A DNA stretch of 34,074 nt, taken from NCBI GenBank assembly GCA_000166735.2, contig AEMJ01000656.1:1-34074 (forward strand). The letters run 5' to 3'. This DNA is from Leuconostoc inhae KCTC 3774 (GTDB lineage Bacteria; Bacillota; Bacilli; Lactobacillales; Lactobacillaceae). The translations under genes were made by a program, and so were the position numbers. The notes below the pieces were generated by a model. It did not search any database, was not told the DNA's origin, and worked only from the letters and a program-made list of their open reading frames with translations. Positions 34,011 through 34,074 of this stretch are shown piece after piece; the first letter of the stretch is position 1; every line of letters starts with the position of its first letter.

Positions 34011-34074
34011 TCATTTGACTGATTTTTTTGCCCGATGCTGATTAAAACTGCAGCAGTATCATTTACTTGACACC

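Noticed and set aside
1-34074. CRISPR arrays, insertion sequences, phage genes, rRNA
   Set aside because: Looked for and not seen: no spaced direct repeats, transposase or integrase motifs, phage structural genes or rRNA-like stretches.

Overview
The window looks like chromosome of an AT-rich lactic acid bacterium, most likely Leuconostoc or a close relative (Weissella and other Lactobacillaceae are not excluded). This is inferred from base composition, Gram-positive promoters and Shine-Dalgarno sites, and gene content: YkoEDC-TenA thiamin-precursor uptake, ECF S components, PbuG, a LytTR/DUF3021 pair, HxlR regulators and a SteT-type exchanger. No ribosomal RNA, phage, insertion sequence or CRISPR array was seen.

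Layout. 1-2 kb: the N-terminus of a YutG/PgpA-type gene, tRNA-Gln(CUG), a truncated and an intact GNAT gene, a C-terminal scrap of an Mrr-like nuclease gene, and a RibD/DHFR-like reductase. 1.95-5.6 kb (+): a TPP riboswitch with attenuator controls ykoE-ykoD-ykoC-tenA, a complete uptake and salvage unit for the thiamin pyrimidine moiety. From 5.7 kb to the end nearly everything is on the minus strand. 5.7-10.5 kb: an 89-aa orphan gene, then a tightly packed operon mdaB-like > TIM-like > cinA-like > fabG-like > gldA, divergent from an HxlR regulator. 11.3-13.4 kb: topoisomerase III. 13.9-15.5 kb: nucleoside hydrolase plus ECF S component behind a possible preQ1-I riboswitch, so a queuosine-salvage candidate. 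15.5-17.9 kb: ABC ATPase-permease-LytTR-DUF3021. 18.0-19.6 kb: pbuG behind a purine riboswitch. 19.8-23.3 kb: a large SF1 (Upf1/Dna2-like) helicase. 23.8-28.9 kb: XRE regulator, a membrane/nucleotidyltransferase fusion, an FtsX-type ABC permease with its ATPase, and a divergent HxlR. 29.1-30.9 kb: a three-gene cassette (HNH-like, multi-TM, small soluble protein) of unknown function. 31.0-34.0 kb: a DUF2130 protein and a SteT-like permease.

The main caveat is that fourteen genes are broken by twenty apparent one-base deletions, nearly all in A/T runs of 4-7 (one is in a GGGG run, one in a run of three). In each case restoring one base rejoins conserved protein sequence and gives a whole number of codons. 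One further gene looks like a one-base insertion. This looks much more like uncorrected homopolymer error of the read technology than mass pseudogenisation, so I annotate these as single genes and give the break positions. The in-frame TGA in the helicase and the GNAT, Mrr and HxlR fragments are not explained this way and are better candidates for real decay.

The most interesting leads are the putative queuosine-salvage pair, the operon of divergent paralogues of housekeeping enzymes under HxlR control, the membrane-anchored nucleotidyltransferase in an HxlR-controlled ABC operon, and the HNH/membrane/small-protein cassette.
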